Assembly: GCA_002425885.1 (NCBI GenBank)
Contig: DINC01000178.1
Coordinates: 2,299 to 10,554, forward strand
Length of the DNA stretch: 8,256 bases
Source: Spirochaetia bacterium UBA5550
Lineage (GTDB): Bacteria; Spirochaetota; UBA4802; UBA5550
Direction of reading: 5' to 3'
This document shows, one piece after another, positions 5,839 through 8,256 of this stretch. The notes below the pieces were generated by a model. It had not been told where the DNA came from, searched no databases, and saw nothing but the letters and a program-made list of their open reading frames with translations. How positions within the stretch are numbered: position 1 is the stretch's first letter; each line of letters opens with the position of its first letter. The position numbers and the translations under genes are program-made.

Positions 5839-7467
5839 TCATGGTTTTCTGAAAATCTTTTCTGCTGAATCAATTTCAGCTTTTTTTCTGGATGCGTCCC
5901 ATCCGAGAATTTTTGCCGCAGTATCCGCAACTTTTTTCAGTGCATCCTTCCCTGGATGGCCGAGAGTTCCGATCCCTGTTCTCCTGAAAAGAATGTCGTT
6001 TAAAGTAAAAGCCATCTCTTCATTTACAGCATATACAACCTGAGCCGGGATTTCACCATCAGCATTCAGTTTTTCAGAAAGTTTTTTATCCTTTGCAGCC
6101 AGATTCATTATATTGTCAATTTCTGTGCCGTAGATCTTTGCAAGGTACTCCACCTGTCTTTTGTCATAATTATCGTAAAGGGTGATGCAGTACTGAACAA
6201 AGGCTTCAATGTCCTCAATCTCTGATCCTGCAAGGTAGTTTTTCTCTGTTTCAGATTTCACAGCTTTTATATTGAGCTTTTTACATGCCTCATCAACAAC
6301 ATGGAAAGCCAGGTTTCTGCTTGTTGTATATTTTCCACCTTCCACTGTGAGGAGACCCTCGATCCCATCCTTGCTGTTGTCAAAAATTTCATACTTCCTT
6401 GAAGACTCATACACATCCTCTGTTTGATCCTCCACAAGGGGGCGCAGTCCGCCGTAAGAATGGAGCACATCTTTATAGGAAATTTTTATTTTTTCACTGA
6501 AAGAAGCATTAATGTCAGCAATGAGCTCATCAATACTTTCGCGCGTAACTTTCCAGTCATCGGGGCTACCGAGATATTCTTTATCTGTTGTACCGATGAT
6601 TGAATATCCGCGCCAGGGGATTATGAAGATGTGCCTCCCTGAAGGTGTCATAGCAGTTACAAGATGTTTTTCAGTCAGTTTTTTTGTTATTATATGAATC
6701 CCTTCAGATCTGCGGAGAGCCTCCTCATGAGGATTTTTTCCTGTGAGGTTAAGCACTCTGTCAGCCCAGGGTCCCGCACAGTTAATAACAAGTCTCCCTG
6801 AAATTGTAATTTTTTTATTTTTAATTTTATCCTTTGCTGTTACCCCTGTGACTTTGTTTCCATCAAATGTGAAGCCTGTAACTTCCATGTAGTTTGCAGC
6901 CTCAGCTCCGCTGTAAAGGGCGGATTTTACGAAGGCAAGAGTAAGCCTTTCAGGGAATATGCTTGCGCAGTCGTAGTAAACGAGAGATCCTGTGAGATCA
7001 CTCTTTTCCATGAGAGGCTCTTCTCTGACAGTTTCTGATTTTGACATAGATTTGTGTAAGGGTAGTTTTTTGCTTTTATCCCACGTGAATTTTTTATCAA
7101 AGGAGAGAATGTCATAAAGAATCATCCCCAATTTGATTGCGAATTTGGCGCTTTTAATAAATTTTTTATCTGTAATAATCATATTGGGTACAGGATAAAC
7201 AAAGTTAGGCGCAATATTCTCAAGAATTTTCCTCTCGCGAAGCGATTCCCTCACAAGTCCCAGTTCAAAATTTGCAAGGTAGCGCAAACCACCATGAATA
7301 AGCTTTGATGTGGCGGAAGATGTTTTTGACCCGAAGTCGTCTCTTTCAAGAAGCGCAACAGAGAGTCCCCGTGATGCGGCATCATACGCCACAGCAGCAC
7401 CGGTTATACCTCCGCCTATTATTATCAGATCATATTCTTTCTTTTCTTTGAATTCAGATCTTTTCAT
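5839..7467 (-). CDS. glpD: FAD-dependent glycerol-3-phosphate dehydrogenase
   Basis: GlpD oxidises sn-glycerol-3-phosphate to dihydroxyacetone phosphate and passes electrons from FAD to the quinone pool at the inner face of the membrane. The 542 residues match the family length. Visible marks are the dinucleotide-binding IIIGGGITGAAVAYDAASRG (15-34), the GlpD signature SSATSKLIHGGLRYL (50-64), INCAGPWA (228-235), IIGTTDKEY (290-298), SYGGLRPL (337-344), TVEGGKYTTSR (374-384), and a C-terminal DAO_C domain (about 410-525) with EEMAFTLNDILFRRTGIG. There is no frameshift or missing motif. The start at 7467 has GGAG seven bases upstream and overlaps the regulator gene by 14 bases, indicating coupled expression. 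No glpF or glpK is in the window, so the glycerol-3-phosphate may come from glycerol taken up elsewhere or from lipid breakdown. Confidence 0.95.
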   Translation of the reverse strand: MKRSEFKEKKEYDLIIIGGGITGAAVAYDAASRGLSVALLERDDFGSKTSSATSKLIHGGLRYLANFELGLVRESLRERKILENIAPNFVYPVPNMIITDKKFIKSAKFAIKLGMILYDILSFDKKFTWDKSKKLPLHKSMSKSETVREEPLMEKSDLTGSLVYYDCASIFPERLTLAFVKSALYSGAEAANYMEVTGFTFDGNKVTGVTAKDKIKNKKITISGRLVINCAGPWADRVLNLTGKNPHEEALRRSEGIHIITKKLTEKHLVTAMTPSGRHIFIIPWRGYSIIGTTDKEYLGSPDDWKVTRESIDELIADINASFSEKIKISYKDVLHSYGGLRPLVEDQTEDVYESSRKYEIFDNSKDGIEGLLTVEGGKYTTSRNLAFHVVDEACKKLNIKAVKSETEKNYLAGSEIEDIEAFVQYCITLYDNYDKRQVEYLAKIYGTEIDNIMNLAAKDKKLSEKLNADGEIPAQVVYAVNEEMAFTLNDILFRRTGIGTLGHPGKDALKKVADTAAKILGWDASRKKAEIDSAEKIFRKP

Positions 7468-8155
7468 ATTTGTTCTCCATATATTTTAAGGTTATATTTT
7501 CAGCATATACAAGGATCTCATTCATTATTTTTTTTGCTAAGTCGGGATTTTTTTCAGTTATTGCTTTAACAATATTTTTATGAAATTTTTCAGAGGCTTC
7601 CTGATTCTCTTTGAATGAGAAATATAGTGCGCCGAAGTCTCTGAAAATATCGTTAAAAAAATTAAGAATAAAGATATAGAGAATATTGCCGCTGCCGCGT
7701 GCAATTGACTGATGAATTGCCAGGTCCTTTTCTTCAACAGGGAGTTCCTGTTTGAGGAGTGATTTCAGATGCTCCGATTCCTCATCACTTCTATTCTGAG
7801 CAGCCCTGTAGGCCATCTCCGGTGATATATATCTTCTTATCTCAAGTATATTCTTCATTATGTCAGAAGTTATATCTTTCCTGAGATAAAGTATATGTTT
7901 CAGCAGCTCAAGGTTTCCGCTCTCCCTGAAATCCCTGATATAAATGCCGTCTCCCTGGCGTATTGAAAGGAGTCCCAGTGTATCGAGTTTCCTCAGGGCC
8001 TCTCTGAGTGTATGTCTGTTTACATTCATCTGAAGAGATAAATCCCGTTCAGGGGGGAGTTTATCACCAGGGCATAGTACACCGGAGAGAATTTTATTAA
8101 TTATCTGATCTCCGATTTCATCACTTAGATTCTTTTTGCTGACAGCTGTAAACAT
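7454..8155 (-). CDS. FadR/GntR-family transcriptional regulator (FCD domain)
   Basis: A 233-residue DNA-binding regulator. The N-terminal GntR winged helix-turn-helix runs from about 10 to 75 with PGDKLPPERDL (29-39), the recognition-helix region NVNRHTLREALRKLDTLGLL (44-63) and the wing RQGDGIYI (66-73). The C-terminal helical FCD ligand domain (about 100-225) keeps EIRRYISPEMAYRAA (105-119), an Asp...His pair in DLAIHQS (D144, H148) and H192, so a metal-assisted carboxylate-type ligand site is possible but partly incomplete. I chose the ATG at 8155 because AAGG lies six bases before it and the HTH begins just after; a TTG at 8221 would add 22 atypical residues across the operator. As first gene of the glpD operon it probably controls the operon and itself. 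The ligand is unknown. Confidence 0.9.
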   Translation of the reverse strand: MFTAVSKKNLSDEIGDQIINKILSGVLCPGDKLPPERDLSLQMNVNRHTLREALRKLDTLGLLSIRQGDGIYIRDFRESGNLELLKHILYLRKDITSDIMKNILEIRRYISPEMAYRAAQNRSDEESEHLKSLLKQELPVEEKDLAIHQSIARGSGNILYIFILNFFNDIFRDFGALYFSFKENQEASEKFHKNIVKAITEKNPDLAKKIMNEILVYAENITLKYMENKYEKI

Positions 8156-8161
8156 ATTATA

Positions 8162-8165
8162 CCTT
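8162..8165 (-). promoter_or_regulatory. Ribosome binding site choosing the regulator start at 8155
   Basis: Minus-strand AAGG (8165-8162) stands six to seven bases before the ATG at 8155. The alternative TTG at 8221 has only AT-rich sequence in front. This decides the shorter, 233-residue regulator. Confidence 0.7.
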
Positions 8166-8174
8166 TTGGTGTAA

Positions 8175-8185
8175 TGGTTCAACCA
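8175..8185. promoter_or_regulatory. FadR-family operator of the glpD operon
   Basis: The 11-base palindrome TGGTTCAACCA (TGGTTGAACCA on the minus strand) fits every fixed position of the known FadR-subfamily consensus TNGTNNNACNA. It lies 20-30 bases upstream of the start codon of a FadR-type regulator, which is where an autoregulatory site is expected. The consensus is established knowledge; the match is seen directly; binding by this regulator is inferred. Confidence 0.7.
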
Positions 8186-8205
8186 ATAATCAAAAGGTAG
8201 CAGTT

Positions 8206-8234
8206 TGTATAAAATAGTCAATGCTAAATTAAAA
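8206..8234 (-). promoter_or_regulatory. Weak candidate promoter for the regulator-glpD operon
   Basis: On the minus strand TATACA (8211-8206) could be a -10 box, with TTTTAA (8234-8229) as a poor -35 box 17 bases upstream. Transcription would begin near 8199, at the edge of the outer inverted repeat, so the operator would lie just downstream of the start, a good place for repression. The TTGACT at 8221-8216 is the other possible -35 box but has no good -10 partner. Low confidence. Confidence 0.3.
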
Positions 8235-8256
8235 AATATCGTTTTGCTTTACAAAA

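Larger units (their letters stand above)
8161..8198. repeat. 8+8 inverted repeat around the regulator's operator and RBS
   Basis: ACCTTTTG (8161-8168) and CAAAAGGT (8191-8198) are perfect inverted arms 22 bases apart, centred within half a base of the inner operator palindrome. In the minus-strand transcript the proximal arm contains the AAGG ribosome binding site, so the same repeat could fold into an RNA hairpin hiding the site. Whether it acts as DNA, RNA or both is inference. Confidence 0.55.

Noticed and set aside
5404..5868. Plus-strand open frame of about 154 codons spanning the glpD/AGPS junction
   Set aside because: Antisense shadow of two well-supported genes; Ser/Phe-rich product with no family resemblance.
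5826..5930. N-terminal extension of the AGPS-like protein from the ATG at 5930
   Set aside because: It would overlap glpD by 92 bases, and the extension is the out-of-frame reading of the GlpD C-terminus. The ATG at 5825 has an ideal GGAG.
8156..8221. N-terminal extension of the GntR regulator from a TTG at 8221
   Set aside because: No ribosome binding site; the extension translates the operator region. The TTG is more likely part of promoter-like sequence.

Overview
The window comes from an AT-leaning bacterial chromosome with short intergenic gaps, Shine-Dalgarno-led starts and overlapping genes. Nothing in it fixes the taxon. The gene mix (glycerol-3-phosphate dehydrogenase, an alkyl-DHAP-synthase-like flavoprotein, a MoxR/VWA pair) would fit an anaerobic or facultative Gram-negative such as a spirochaete, a Desulfobacterota or a Deferribacterota member; that is a guess. 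There are no rRNA or tRNA genes, CRISPR arrays, transposases or phage genes. Seven protein genes look real, one of them a two-gene pair with an unrecognised 62-residue partner.

Left part, plus strand (about 59-2165): a MoxR-type AAA+ ATPase followed, with an 11-base overlap, by a CoxE-like von Willebrand factor A protein. They probably act as an ATPase/adaptor pair in maturing or remodelling some other protein complex, whose genes are not in the window. The ATPase has a structured leader containing two perfect inverted repeats.

Centre, minus strand (2285-4039): a nucleotidyltransferase-fold protein, overlapping by 8 bases with a 62-residue partner, then after about 100 bases an AEC-family (auxin-efflux-carrier type) permease. 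The permease converges on the VWA gene. The 119-base gap between them is filled by a compound palindrome that looks like a dispersed REP/MITE-type element and also supplies an intrinsic terminator for the permease.

Right part, minus strand (4107-8155): a tight three-gene operon, read in the order FadR/GntR-family regulator, glpD-like FAD-dependent glycerol-3-phosphate dehydrogenase, AGPS-like FAD-linked oxidase. The regulator and glpD overlap by 14 bases, and 13 bases separate glpD from the oxidase. A perfect FadR-family operator (matching TNGTNNNACNA) sits just upstream of the regulator, nested inside an 8+8 inverted repeat whose proximal arm contains the regulator's ribosome binding site. 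This suggests autoregulation of the operon, probably by a glycerol- or glycerolipid-derived ligand. GlpD makes dihydroxyacetone phosphate; the AGPS-like flavoprotein is of the family that uses acyl-DHAP. However, it lacks the arginine that I recall as essential in the animal enzyme, so its true reaction is open.

The best candidates for something undescribed are the regulator/operator/RBS arrangement with the variant AGPS-like enzyme, and the coupled nucleotidyltransferase plus 62-residue protein.
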